Assembly: GCA_028821235.1 (NCBI GenBank)
Contig: JAPPGV010000028.1
Location: 1 to 57,241 of the forward strand
Source: a bacterium
GTDB taxonomy: Bacteria; Actinomycetota; Acidimicrobiia; Spongiisociales; Spongiisociaceae
DNA: 57,241 nt
Reading direction: 5' to 3'
Both the position numbers and the translations under genes were made by a program. The first letter of the stretch is position 1. Each line of letters starts with the position of its first letter. The notes below the pieces were generated by a model, which did no database searches, was not told the DNA's origin, and saw only the letters and a list, made by a program, of their open reading frames with translations. This document shows positions 1-8,271 of the stretch, piece by piece.

Positions 1-1091
1 CACACGTCGCCCCCGGAACAGGCGGGCACCCGGTCGGGCATCCCCTGTGCCAGGGCCTTCAGCATCACCTCGCCGCCCAGCAATCCACCCCACAGGGTGA
101 AGGTGGGCATGGGTGGAACGGCGTGCATCACCGATCCCTCCTTGGTGATCACCCGCAACGGGCGGAAGTTGCCGGCAGTGACCGGCCATTCGGGAGTGGT
201 GAGAGCCTTGAAGATCAGGCAGTTGAACGCCTCGGTCAAGCCCCGCGGTAGGTTGATCGGACCGCGCACCCCTTCGTCGCTCCCCGTCCAGTCGACGATC
301 ATCTCGTCGTCGGTGATGGTGATGGTCACGGCCATCTTTATCGGTCTGTCGAGATCCACCCCGTCGTGGTCCATGTAGTCCTCGGCGCTCCACGTGCCTT
401 TGGGCATTCGCCGCAGGGCCGCCAGCGCCAGGCGCTCGCCGTGGACGTTGATGGCGTCCAGAGCTGCGGTGAGGGTCTCGGCCCCGAACTTGTCGGCGAT
501 CTCACGGGTCCGTCTCACCCCGGTAACGACGGCCGACACCTGGGCCTGCAAGTCCCCGATCGTGTGGCTGGGCAGCCGGCTGTTGAAGCGCACGATGTTG
601 AATATGTCCTCGTTGATCTCGCCTTCGCTGTACAGCTTGACGACCGGGAAGAAGATCCCCTCCTGGTACATGTCAGTGGAGTCGAGCACGTATCCCGGAT
701 CCTTCTGCATGAGGTCGAGCACGTGGCACCGGCAGGACGCGAACCCGACCAGGCGCCCGTCGACGTGGATCGGAGCGAACACGAGCGGGTCGAGCGTGTG
801 GGCCGACGACCAGTACGGGTAGTTGTTTATGAACACGTCCCCGGGCTTCATCGAGTCCGTTCCCAGGAACTCGATCGACCGCTTGATGCCGTAGTCGTTG
901 CCGCGGGTGAACACGGCGATGCCCGGAGCGTCGGCAGCGATGTCTCCGTTCACATCGTGCAGTCCCACCCCGTAGTCGTGGGTTTCGTAGACGACCGTGT
1001 TGTAGGACGTCCGGCAGAGGTTCCGGGCCATCTCCTCGCAGGCCGAGAGAAGGCCGTGACGGATGATCTCGGTCGTTATGGCGTCAACCAT
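1..1091 (-). CDS. hyuB: Hydantoinase B / oxoprolinase beta-type subunit (HyuB), 3' end beyond window
   Basis: Reverse-strand reading from the ATG at 1091 gives about 363 residues that run off the left edge, so the C-terminus is missing. The protein opens MVDAITTEIIRHGLLSACEE and continues through segments typical of the HyuB family (HDVNGDI, RGNDYGIKRS, PGDVFINNYPYW, CHVLDLMQKDPGYV, DWTGSD, GGGDVC-like region at the edge). In known systems HyuA and HyuB together hydrolyse hydantoins, N-methylhydantoin or 5-oxoproline with ATP, or carboxylate acetone/acetophenone-type substrates; the substrate here cannot be read from sequence. The start overlaps the hyuA stop by 8 bases, indicating translational coupling and a shared complex. 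Confidence 0.9.
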   Translation of the reverse strand, partial: MVDAITTEIIRHGLLSACEEMARNLCRTSYNTVVYETHDYGVGLHDVNGDIAADAPGIAVFTRGNDYGIKRSIEFLGTDSMKPGDVFINNYPYWSSAHTLDPLVFAPIHVDGRLVGFASCRCHVLDLMQKDPGYVLDSTDMYQEGIFFPVVKLYSEGEINEDIFNIVRFNSRLPSHTIGDLQAQVSAVVTGVRRTREIADKFGAETLTAALDAINVHGERLALAALRRMPKGTWSAEDYMDHDGVDLDRPIKMAVTITITDDEMIVDWTGSDEGVRGPINLPRGLTEAFNCLIFKALTTPEWPVTAGNFRPLRVITKEGSVMHAVPPMPTFTLWGGLLGGEVMLKALAQGMPDRVPACSGGDV

Positions 1092-3123
1092 CGGTAGCCC
1101 CCAGCGTTATCACGAGTTCGCCATGCTCCCCCACCACCAGATGGTCGCCCGGATGGATGACGGTGGTGGCGGTGTGCTCGACTATCACCGCCGGTCCGGC
1201 GATCTCGTCATCACAGCGGAGGTCCTCCCTCCTGTACACCCCGGCGGGGTTCCGGTGGGCACCCCCGGCGTCCAGAACCGGCCGGGTCGCAAACGGCTCG
1301 GGCAGCCCGGCCTCCCGGCGGGGAATTGTTGGGAAGCTAGGTTGGTCCACCGTTCCGGTGGCGTTCAGGCGCAGCGTCGTGACCTCGACCGGATCGGTCA
1401 TGGTATGGCCGTACTGGCGCCGGTGGAGTTCGGTGAACCGCTGTCCCAGGTACGCGATCGGGTCCGCTGTCCCGGCCGGGAGGGTGATCGACACCGGATG
1501 TTCCTGGCCGGAGTACCTGACGTCGACCGAGCGCGCCAACACCTGCCTCTCGACCGCAAAGCCCTCCGACCGAAGCGTATCTACTGCTCGGGCCGACATC
1601 TCGGCGTAGGAGCTTTCCAGCCGACCGGCGTCGAGAGACTCGAGCGGCACTATGGTGGTCTGCGCGAAGTCGTGCTGGACGTCCGCCATCAGCATTCCCA
1701 GCGCGGAGAAGGCGCCCTGGCCCGGCGGGATGATGACAGTGCTCATACCCAACTCTCGGGCCACGTCGACCGCCACTATCCCACCGGCGCCGCCGAACGC
1801 CAGCAGGGCGAAGTCCTTCGGGTCGCGGCCCAACTCGACGGTGATCGAGCGCACCGCTCCCATGACCTTGACCGCCGAGATCCGGACCACGCCGAGGGCG
1901 AGTTCCTCCACTGTTATGCCCATGCGCTCGGCGAGCGGTTCCAATGCGCCCCGGGCCAGGTCCTTGTCGAGGGTCAGGGTTCCTCCCAGCGGGGTCTCCT
2001 GGCCGAGATAGCCCACTACGAGGGCGGCGTCGGTGAAGGTGGCTTCGCTTCCGCCGGATCCGTACGAAGCCGGCCCCGGGTCTGCGCCGGCGCTGTGCGG
2101 TCCCACCTGGAGCCCTCCCGCTTCGTCGGTCCAGGCGATCGAGCCTCCACCGGCACCGATCGTGTGGATGTAAAGCGAAGAGATGTTTATGGGCAGGCTC
2201 TCGAACTCGGCGCCCTGGTGCATCACGGGTTGTCCATCGATAATGAGCGACGCATCCAGGCTCGTGCCCCCCATATCGACCGTGACGAGGTTGGGTTCCC
2301 CGATCATCCGGGCGAAACCCGCCGCCCCGATCACCCCTCCGGCCGGTCCCGACAGGATCAGGTTCACAGGGTTTTCCCGGGCGGAAGACGCCGTCATAGC
2401 CCCGCCGCCCGACCGCATCATCAGGAACCGGCCTCCGAAACCTCCGGACGCCAGTTCTGCGCCCAGGTCGTACAGGTAGGTCCGCACGATCGGCTTGATG
2501 TAGGCGTCGAGGACTGCCGTGCTGGTCCGTTCGTACTCCCTGTACTCGCGGGAGAGATCCGACGAGATCGACACCTCCACTTCGGGGACGACCTCTGCCA
2601 GAACCTCCCGCATCGCCACTTCATGGGCAGGGTTGGCGTAGGAGTGCAGGAAGGCCACGGCCACTGAGTCGTAGCCACCGTCCCTTATGAGCGCGGCGAT
2701 CCGGCGGGCGTCGGCTTCATCGAATTCGGTGCGGACGGAGCCGTCGAACATGAGGCGCTCCGTCACCTCGAAGGTGTCGCACCGTTCCACCAGACGGGGA
2801 GGGGTCCGGTAGAGGATGTCGTAGTTCCCCTCCCGGGAGGTCCGCCCCAGCAGGTATACGTCCCGGAACCCCGCGGTGGCCACCACGGCGGTTCGGGAGC
2901 CGGAGCGAGTCAGGAGCGCGTTAAGGGCCAGAGTGGTGCCGTGGGTGAACAGGGATGTGCGGTCAAGCGCTGCGTCGACCCGGGCGATGGAGTCGATGAC
3001 CCCCTGGCTCGGGTCCTGCGGCGTGGTGGGTACCTTCTCGAACCGGATCTCTCCGCTGCCGTCGAGACTCACCACGTCCGTGAACGTGCCCCCCACGTCG
3101 ATAGCGAGGCGGTTGGTGCTCAC
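1084..3123 (-). CDS. hyuA: Hydantoinase A / oxoprolinase alpha-type subunit (HyuA)
   Basis: A 679-residue cytoplasmic ATP-dependent subunit with GTG start. The N-terminal phosphate-binding loop DVGGTFTD lies at residues 9-16, and the second nucleotide-binding motif MGGTSLD at 284-290; the family usually has MGGTSTD. Both belong to the ASKHA-like fold of HyuA proteins, which normally run 650-720 residues, so it is full length. It would phosphorylate or activate the substrate acted on with HyuB, whose gene overlaps its stop. The GTG start overlaps the stop of a 39-codon ORF (GTGA), and GAGG sits 7 bases before it. Hydantoin, oxoproline and ketone carboxylation roles all remain possible. Confidence 0.92.
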   Translation of the reverse strand: MSTNRLAIDVGGTFTDVVSLDGSGEIRFEKVPTTPQDPSQGVIDSIARVDAALDRTSLFTHGTTLALNALLTRSGSRTAVVATAGFRDVYLLGRTSREGNYDILYRTPPRLVERCDTFEVTERLMFDGSVRTEFDEADARRIAALIRDGGYDSVAVAFLHSYANPAHEVAMREVLAEVVPEVEVSISSDLSREYREYERTSTAVLDAYIKPIVRTYLYDLGAELASGGFGGRFLMMRSGGGAMTASSARENPVNLILSGPAGGVIGAAGFARMIGEPNLVTVDMGGTSLDASLIIDGQPVMHQGAEFESLPINISSLYIHTIGAGGGSIAWTDEAGGLQVGPHSAGADPGPASYGSGGSEATFTDAALVVGYLGQETPLGGTLTLDKDLARGALEPLAERMGITVEELALGVVRISAVKVMGAVRSITVELGRDPKDFALLAFGGAGGIVAVDVARELGMSTVIIPPGQGAFSALGMLMADVQHDFAQTTIVPLESLDAGRLESSYAEMSARAVDTLRSEGFAVERQVLARSVDVRYSGQEHPVSITLPAGTADPIAYLGQRFTELHRRQYGHTMTDPVEVTTLRLNATGTVDQPSFPTIPRREAGLPEPFATRPVLDAGGAHRNPAGVYRREDLRCDDEIAGPAVIVEHTATTVIHPGDHLVVGEHGELVITLGATDG

Positions 3124-3239
3124 CGGCCTTCCTCGCCGTGGTCGGCCTTGTCACCGGGGGAGGTAGCCAGGCGAGCGATCCGGAAGCGGGCTCCCGTCAT
3201 TCCTCCGGCGAGCGGCAGGTCGATGAAGGTGCGCATCAT
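3120..3239 (-). CDS. Small 39-residue ORF coupled between amidohydrolase and HyuA
   Basis: An ATG-ATG start at 3239 overlaps the amidohydrolase stop (ATGA), and its TGA overlaps the hyuA GTG start (GTGA). It therefore fills the 112-base gap between the two genes exactly. GGGAGAGG lies about 10 bases before the first ATG. The product begins MMRTFIDLPLAGGMTGARF and ends in a charged, glycine-rich tail; I recognise no family. It may be a small partner protein or simply a relay that keeps ribosomes moving into hyuA. The dual overlaps are the only support, so the call is moderate. Confidence 0.45.
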   Translation of the reverse strand: MMRTFIDLPLAGGMTGARFRIARLATSPGDKADHGEEGR

Positions 3240-4456
3240 GGTTCCACTACCTCTCCCGATCGGATGACCAGCCGGTCCGGTGACCAGAGCACGTCGGTCC
3301 GCTCGAAGGGGTTGCCTGCCAGGACTACCAGATCGGCGACGGCGCCCTCCCGGATCACCCCCAGGTCCGGTCGCCGCAGGATGGATGCGTTGACCGAGGT
3401 GGCGGAGCGGAGGACGTCGCCTACCGTATCCACTTCGCACCGGTTCCTGAATTCGAGGAGCTGTTCGTCCTCCAAGTCGCCCACCAGGTCGGTTCCGAGA
3501 CCGATGCGTACTCCGGCCCGGCGGGCGATGCCGATCGACGACAGGCCCGCTTCCAGTACCTCCCGGTTCTTGCGCTCGGAGACCGGAGAAAGGCCGAGGC
3601 CGGGGCCGCGGCGTCCCATGGCGTCGTAGGCGATCAGGGTGGGAACCAGATAGGCGCCGCGTTCCGCCATGAGCTCCGCTGTCTGCCGGTCGAGGAGGTT
3701 TCCGTGTTCAATGGTCCGCACGCCGTTCGTCACCGAGTGGGCGATCGCCTCGGGGGAGTAGGCGTGGGCGGCTACGTAGGAGTCCCGCCGGGATGCCTCG
3801 TCACAGACGGCCCGCACCTCTTCAGCGGAGTACTGCCTGCTACGGAGCGGATCTGTAGGTGAGGCCACGCCCCCGGAGGTGAAGATCTTGATGGCGTGGG
3901 CACCGGTCCGGAACCGTTCCCGCACCACCCGTCTCAGCTTGTCGACCCCATCCACGATCTCCCCGGCATGATGCCCAAGGACCTCGATGGCAAGGTGACC
4001 GGGACGGGCATCGCCGTGCCCTCCGGTCTGGGTGAGGCCGGGACCGGTGAAGAAGTAGCGGGGGCCATCGATGAGTCCGTCCTCGATGGCCATGCGAAGG
4101 CCGATGTCACCCCCCGCCACGTCCCGGACGGTGGTGAAGCCCCGGCGCAGGGCGCCTTCGAGGCGTCGAGCAGCCTTGGTGGCCACATAACTCATCGGCA
4201 ACGCCTCGTTCTCCAGCAGGTCGACGCTCACCGTGTAGGCGTGCAAGTGTGCGTCGATGAGGCCGGGAGTGACCAGTCGACCCTTGGCGTTGATTACCCG
4301 GGCCCCACCCGGAGGCGGGCCCTCCAGGCTGACGATCCGTCCCGCCTCCGTATGGATCGGGCATTCGACCGGCTCGGGACCCACGCCGTCGAACACCAGA
4401 CCATCGATGACCGACAGCAGGTCGGCGGTCAACTGAGCCTCGCACAAGCAGGGCAC
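3236..4456 (-). CDS. Metal-dependent amidohydrolase (imidazolonepropionase-like)
   Basis: A 406-residue cytosolic amidohydrolase-superfamily protein. Visible metal and catalytic positions are the HxH of DAHLHAY (H70, H72), the lysine of AIKIFTSGGV (K190, the usual carboxylated bridging residue), H231 in AAHAYSPEA, H251 in IEHGNLL and D323 in GLGTDLVGD, in the standard order for the fold. The GTG at 4456 is used; a TTG at 4432 would remove eight residues and bring the start close to the conserved SVIDGLVFDG strand. It heads an operon with the small ORF, hyuA and hyuB, which suggests catabolism of a cyclic amide or related N-containing compound. The actual substrate is unknown. Confidence 0.85.
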   Translation of the reverse strand: MPCLCEAQLTADLLSVIDGLVFDGVGPEPVECPIHTEAGRIVSLEGPPPGGARVINAKGRLVTPGLIDAHLHAYTVSVDLLENEALPMSYVATKAARRLEGALRRGFTTVRDVAGGDIGLRMAIEDGLIDGPRYFFTGPGLTQTGGHGDARPGHLAIEVLGHHAGEIVDGVDKLRRVVRERFRTGAHAIKIFTSGGVASPTDPLRSRQYSAEEVRAVCDEASRRDSYVAAHAYSPEAIAHSVTNGVRTIEHGNLLDRQTAELMAERGAYLVPTLIAYDAMGRRGPGLGLSPVSERKNREVLEAGLSSIGIARRAGVRIGLGTDLVGDLEDEQLLEFRNRCEVDTVGDVLRSATSVNASILRRPDLGVIREGAVADLVVLAGNPFERTDVLWSPDRLVIRSGEVVEP

Positions 4457-4696
4457 GCGATCTGCTCAACTCGTGTGAGGCAGTTGGAACATTTCGTCCC
4501 GGCCTGGAATGCAGCCATAACCGTTCAACTTACTCAAGATACGGCTGCCTGACGGAACTCTGTCGTGTCGCTACTCAGGTTGGGAGCGAACTCGAAGCCA
4601 GATCGATCGGGTTGGTCCCGATGATTCTCCCGAAGTCGCGTGGGCTGCAGATCGCGTTCACTCTATGGGTTAGCACTCGCCACTAATAGCGGAGCG
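4457..4696. other. Divergent intergenic region between amidohydrolase and HigBA
   Basis: This spacer separates the minus-strand amidohydrolase from the plus-strand HigBA pair. It is less GC-rich than its surroundings and should contain divergent promoters. I see no convincing ORF, tRNA or long inverted repeat. Confidence 0.5.
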
Positions 4697-4702
4697 TACT
4701 AT
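4697..4702 (+). promoter_or_regulatory. Putative -10 box (TACTAT) for leaderless higB
   Basis: TACTAT fits the TANNNT -10 pattern and lies 6 bases before the GTG at 4709, the spacing at which transcription would begin on the start codon. No convincing -35 is seen. The same geometry recurs at several other genes in the window. Confidence 0.4.
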
Positions 4703-4708
4703 TATCCC

Positions 4709-4992
4709 GTGGTGATTCGGAGCTACCGGGACAAGGACGCACGGGCGGTTGCCGAACGCCGGCGTGTCCGCAGACTACCGAGGATATCCAGCGTCGAGCA
4801 CAGAGGAAGCTGATGATCCTGAACAACGCCACCAACATCAACGATCTACGGGTGCCGCCGGGGGATAGGTTGGAGGCACTGTCCGGAGACCGCGATGGGC
4901 AGCACAGCATTCGGATCAACGACCGGTGGCGGATCTGCTTCGTCTGGAGTGAGGGAAACGCATACGAAGTCGAGATAGTGGACTACCACTGA
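4709..4992 (+). pseudogene. higB: HigB/RelE-type toxin with a one-base frameshift
   Basis: Reading from GTG 4709 gives a HigB-like start (VIRSYRDKDARAVAERRR) that reaches a stop after about 35 codons. Shifting frame by one base near 4779-4782, where CCGAGGATATCC would read PEDIQRR with one extra G, restores the rest of a HigB toxin: RKLMILNNATNINDLRVPP, then LEALSGDRDGQHSIRIND, WRICFVW and EVEIVDYH ending at 4992. HigB toxins are ribosome-dependent mRNA endonucleases, and the pieces together match the usual length of about 92 residues. An ATG at 4813 could still make the last 59 residues. The gene is either inactivated or the missing base is a sequencing error; the intact antitoxin follows 12 bases later. 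Confidence 0.8.
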
Positions 4993-5004
4993 CGTGGAGG
5001 AACG

Positions 5005-5316
5005 ATGAGCACCGAGGCGAAGCTACCGCCCATCCACCCCGGCGAGGTTCTCAACGAGGAGTTCCTCGGCCCTATGAACATCACTCAGTATCGACTGGCG
5101 AAGTGCATAGGTGTGGATCCGAGGCGTATTCATTCCATCGTTCACGGCCAGCGGTCGATAACCGCGGAGACGGCCTTGCTGCTGGGGTGCTTCTTCGGGA
5201 ACTCTCCGGGCTTCTGGATGGGACTACAGGCCCAATACGATCTCGAGGTCACCCGAGACCGCCTAGCAGAACGGCTTGCCGGCGTAGTCGTTCACCCTGC
5301 CGCTCGCGCTGTTTAA
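5005..5316 (+). CDS. higA: HigA-family antitoxin (XRE helix-turn-helix)
   Basis: A 103-residue DNA-binding antitoxin. It begins with the family hallmark PPIHPGEVLNEEFL, followed by an XRE helix-turn-helix (ITQYRLAKCIGVDPRRIHSIVHGQR) and the C-terminal segment FFGNSPGFWMGLQAQYDLE shared by HigA/VapI proteins. The ATG is preceded by GTGGAGGAACG, giving a good ribosome site. In known pairs HigA binds HigB and represses the operon promoter. Here it follows a frameshifted higB, so it may persist as an orphan antitoxin. Confidence 0.9.
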   Translation: MSTEAKLPPIHPGEVLNEEFLGPMNITQYRLAKCIGVDPRRIHSIVHGQRSITAETALLLGCFFGNSPGFWMGLQAQYDLEVTRDRLAERLAGVVVHPAARAV

Positions 5317-5334
5317 CCACCCTCCCCGCTGGAC

Positions 5335-6129
5335 TCAGGGCGTAGAACCGGGTTCGGGAAACTCGCTGACCGGGAACACGTCGTTGACGAGCAGCAGGTC
5401 GGCATTCGGGCAGTGCGGGAGCCATGTGCGGCGCCACTCGCTTCCGGGGATGTGGTAGAGGATCTCGTCGCCGGCAACGATCTCGGCCTCCAGCTCGTAC
5501 CTGCTGTGGCGGCTGATCTGCACGCCTTCGTGGGGGAGTGAGAACTCGATAGGGAACCCGTCGAGGTCGCCCCGGATGGTCTCGCTGACCAGGAGCGGAG
5601 TTGCGGGATCGGTGACGTCGATCAGCCGAACGTGGAGCATGGCATCGCGGGGCAGGTCCTCAGCAGCCGGCCCGGAGTGAATCTGTCCCGGCAGGGGCTC
5701 GATGCAGGTGTCAAAGGGGTTGGTGGAGATGACCACGACATCGGAGTTCGCCGGAGCGCCCCCGGTCAGCACGAGGTGGACGGTGTCGTTGACGTACAAG
5801 AGGTCATCGCCGAGTCTGACGTCGGCGCTCAGCGAGTACTCGTTGCCGCTGACGATCAGGTCGCGGTCGTAATCGATGCGGAAGCGGGCCGGGAGGCGGT
5901 CGGCGTTCTCGATGACATCGAGCCCCAGTTCCACGGAGGGGGCATCGGCCAGCGTGATGTCCAGCAGTCGGACGGTGATGACCGCGCCCTCGGGCAGCTC
6001 GACCTCGCGGGCGAAGCGCACCTCGCCGGAGATGGATCCCGAAGACCCCTGCGGCGCGCAGGCAACCGTCGCCGCAAGGGCCGTGACCGCGACCGCCATC
6101 ATGAATGGACGCGCTAAACGATGAGCCAC
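5335..6129 (-). CDS. Lipoprotein with two YbaY/YscW-like beta domains
   Basis: A 264-residue protein with a lipoprotein signal peptide: the basic stretch MAHRLARPF, a hydrophobic core and a Cys in LAATVACA. The GTG at 6129 is preferred over the ATGs at 6102 and 6099 because only it supplies the positively charged n-region; it overlaps the ctaB stop by 16 bases. After the signal come two related domains (residues about 33-125 and 155-240) sharing the patterns ITVRLLDITLADAP and LHVRLIDVTDPATP, followed by SLSADV and ELEAEI. This resembles the YbaY/YscW family of small beta-sandwich lipoproteins. Its operon with haem A genes hints at a link to respiratory-complex assembly or the envelope, but function is unknown. 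Confidence 0.72.
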   Translation of the reverse strand: MAHRLARPFMMAVAVTALAATVACAPQGSSGSISGEVRFAREVELPEGAVITVRLLDITLADAPSVELGLDVIENADRLPARFRIDYDRDLIVSGNEYSLSADVRLGDDLLYVNDTVHLVLTGGAPANSDVVVISTNPFDTCIEPLPGQIHSGPAAEDLPRDAMLHVRLIDVTDPATPLLVSETIRGDLDGFPIEFSLPHEGVQISRHSRYELEAEIVAGDEILYHIPGSEWRRTWLPHCPNADLLLVNDVFPVSEFPEPGSTP

Positions 6130-7013
6130 CGGGTCACCAGCGAATCGACTCCTACGGCGCCGAAGAGCAGGGCCAGATACAGGAGTGAGAACAGGTACAG
6201 AGCTCTAGCACCCTCGGTTCCCTCACCGCGTGCCAGGCGGACTGCCAGGACGATGAAGCCCGTGCCGAGGGCGACGGCGCCGACCAGGTAGAGCCAACCG
6301 ACCGCGCCCGTGGCGACGAACGTCGCGGAGAGCACCACCAGCACCACGGTGTAGGCCAGGATCTGGCGCTTGGTCGCAGCCAGCGTGGCGACCACCGGCA
6401 GCATCGGGATCCCGGCGCGGGCGTAGTCGTCCTTGATCAGCAGGGCCAGGGCCCAGAAGTGCGGCGGCGTCCACAGGAAGATGATGGCGAACAGGTAGAC
6501 CGCCGGTAGCTCGACCGTCCCGGTCACCGCCGCCCAGCCGACCAGGGGTGGGACCGCGCCGGCGGCGCCGCCGATGACGATGTTCTGGGGCGTCGTCCGC
6601 TTGAGGCCCTTGGTGTACACGAACAGGTAGAAAAGGGTGCCGACCATGGCGAGCAGGCCGCTGAGGACGTTCACGAAGGCAGCCAGGATCACGAAGGCGC
6701 CCAGGTTGAGAAGGATTCCGAAGCCGTAGGCCTGCCATTTGGAGACCCTCCCGCCGGCTACGGGGCGGGTGCTGGTACGGACCATCTTTTGGTCTATGTC
6801 GCGTTCGGCGCCGTGGTTGAGAGCGTTGGCTCCGCCGGCCGCCAGGTAGCCGGAGAGGACGACGAAGACGACTACGAGGGGATCGGGCCGGCCCTCGGCG
6901 GCCAGGAAAATGCTCCCCACGGCCGTGATCAGCAGCAGGGCCGTGATCTGGGGCTTGGTGAGCGCGATGTAGTCGCTCACCACCCTGGATGCGCGAGTGC
7001 CCGGAGCCGGCAT
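6114..7013 (-). CDS. ctaB: Protohaem IX farnesyltransferase (haem O synthase)
   Basis: A 299-residue integral membrane prenyltransferase of the UbiA superfamily that adds a farnesyl group to haem B to make haem O for terminal oxidases. The first Asp-rich motif is in ANALNHGAERDIDQKMVRTS (residues 62-81) followed by TRPVAGGR; a second conserved loop is seen around WTPPHFWALALLIKDDYARAG. Eight or nine membrane spans are apparent. The ATG at 7013 shares its A with the ctaA stop (TGATG), so translation is coupled to haem A synthase. The length matches the family. Confidence 0.95.
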   Translation of the reverse strand: MPAPGTRASRVVSDYIALTKPQITALLLITAVGSIFLAAEGRPDPLVVVFVVLSGYLAAGGANALNHGAERDIDQKMVRTSTRPVAGGRVSKWQAYGFGILLNLGAFVILAAFVNVLSGLLAMVGTLFYLFVYTKGLKRTTPQNIVIGGAAGAVPPLVGWAAVTGTVELPAVYLFAIIFLWTPPHFWALALLIKDDYARAGIPMLPVVATLAATKRQILAYTVVLVVLSATFVATGAVGWLYLVGAVALGTGFIVLAVRLARGEGTEGARALYLFSLLYLALLFGAVGVDSLVTRWLIV

Positions 7014-7972
7014 CAACCGGCGCCCCCCGGGTACCGGGACCTCACCCGGAAGGTTCCGGGATCGAACTGGACCGCGACCATCAGCACCATCGACACCCAG
7101 GACATCGTCGCGAAGACCAGATGCAGGGATGCTATGAGAGGGGTCGAACCCATCCATGCCGTCAGCGCCCCTACCCCGATCTCGATCACCAGGAACCCGG
7201 CCGTGAGGGCGGCCAGCCAGCGGAGCTGGCCCCGCGCCGCGCCCTGTTTCCAAGCCACGTAGCAGGTACGTATCACGAGCACGGCCACGATGGCCACCAT
7301 GTATCGATGGGTCATGTTGATGACGAACGGCGTGCCTCCGGGGATGCTGGTGCCGACGCAGAGCGGCCAGCTCGGACAGGCGGCGCCGTAGTTCATCCCC
7401 ACCATGTAGGACCCGAAGAGGATGGTTGCCAGCAGGCCGCTCAAACCGGCCCATGCCAGCCTCCGATCCCGCCTGGAAGCCGCGGTATCGAGGTCCCGCG
7501 GACGATCGGATCGATCATCGGGCGGACCGGCCAGCCAGGCGACGGCGAGGCCGGCCACGGTCAACTCGGCCAGCCCCAGGTGGATCAGGCGCGTCCACCA
7601 GGAGAGTTCGCTCAGTACGGTGAGGCCACCGAGGATCGCCGCCGCCACCACCAGTGCCGTGCTCGAGGCCGTGGCCACGATGGCGGGTTTCGACGTCCGC
7701 AAGTGTCGCCAAGCCAGGACGAGCGAAGCCACCACCAGGACCCCCACGGCGGTCGCTGCCAGGCGGTGGGTGAACTCGAGCCAGATGTGGTAGTCGAAGG
7801 GCGGGATTATCTGCCCGTGACAGAGCGGCCAATCCGGGCATGCGTCCCCGGAACCGGTCACCCGGACGACCCCTCCCAGAGCGACCTGAGCGATCGCCGC
7901 CACCAGGCTTGCCAGCGTCACCGTTCTGTATCTGGCCCGGCCCGCTCGTGTACCCGCGGCGACATGTGGCAT
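7013..7972 (-). CDS. ctaA: Haem A synthase (CtaA, COX15 family)
   Basis: A 319-residue membrane protein converting haem O to haem A. Two pseudo-repeated halves are visible, each with a periplasmic-side cysteine pair (GDACPDWPLCHG and GAACPSWPLCVG) and histidine-bearing helices (EFTHRLAA, IHLGLAE, NMTHRYMV, SLHLVF). I chose the ATG at 7972, which gives a short basic N-terminus before the first helix; an in-frame extension upstream adds residues without family character. It forms an operon with ctaB and the downstream lipoprotein, supplying haem for aa3-type cytochrome oxidase. It is divergent from the redoxin gene. Confidence 0.93.
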   Translation of the reverse strand: MPHVAAGTRAGRARYRTVTLASLVAAIAQVALGGVVRVTGSGDACPDWPLCHGQIIPPFDYHIWLEFTHRLAATAVGVLVVASLVLAWRHLRTSKPAIVATASSTALVVAAAILGGLTVLSELSWWTRLIHLGLAELTVAGLAVAWLAGPPDDRSDRPRDLDTAASRRDRRLAWAGLSGLLATILFGSYMVGMNYGAACPSWPLCVGTSIPGGTPFVINMTHRYMVAIVAVLVIRTCYVAWKQGAARGQLRWLAALTAGFLVIEIGVGALTAWMGSTPLIASLHLVFATMSWVSMVLMVAVQFDPGTFRVRSRYPGGAG

Positions 7973-8211
7973 GGCTGATCCGCTCCGAGATTCGAATAGG
8001 GATTCCCTCTGCGCCATCCTGAATTCGCGGTTGCAAGGAGGCTCCCGGAAGCTACCGGATCGGATCCCCTCCGATTCTAGTCCGTCCTGCGTGATGGACC
8101 GGTCGCCGAGGACCGCCTGCCGGAGCGGTCGCTCCGCCACGCCGCAGGCTGGACGTATCGTCCTCACGGACCCGAGCGGTTCAGGGACCCGACCAGGACA
8201 TAGGGCCCCTA

Positions 8212-8217
8212 TATAGT
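8212..8217 (+). promoter_or_regulatory. Putative -10 box (TATAGT) before leaderless leader ORF
   Basis: TATAGT lies 6 bases before the ATG at 8224, predicting a transcript that starts at that ATG. It is inside a locally AT-rich patch (CCTATATAGTTG) in otherwise GC-rich sequence. It would drive the short leader ORF and the redoxin gene. Confidence 0.45.
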
Positions 8218-8223
8218 TGCCAA

Positions 8224-8271
8224 ATGGAGGTACTCACCGTCATCGGCCGACCTGATCGGCATCTGTGGTGA
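8224..8271 (+). CDS. Possible 15-codon leader peptide upstream of redoxin
   Basis: The ORF MEVLTVIGRPDRHLW ends in TGA at 8269-8271, overlapping a GTG at 8268 that can start the redoxin gene. With the TATAGT box 6 bases upstream, the leader would be translated from a leaderless mRNA and couple into the redoxin. It shows no run of a regulatory amino acid. Support is positional only. Confidence 0.3.
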   Translation: MEVLTVIGRPDRHLW

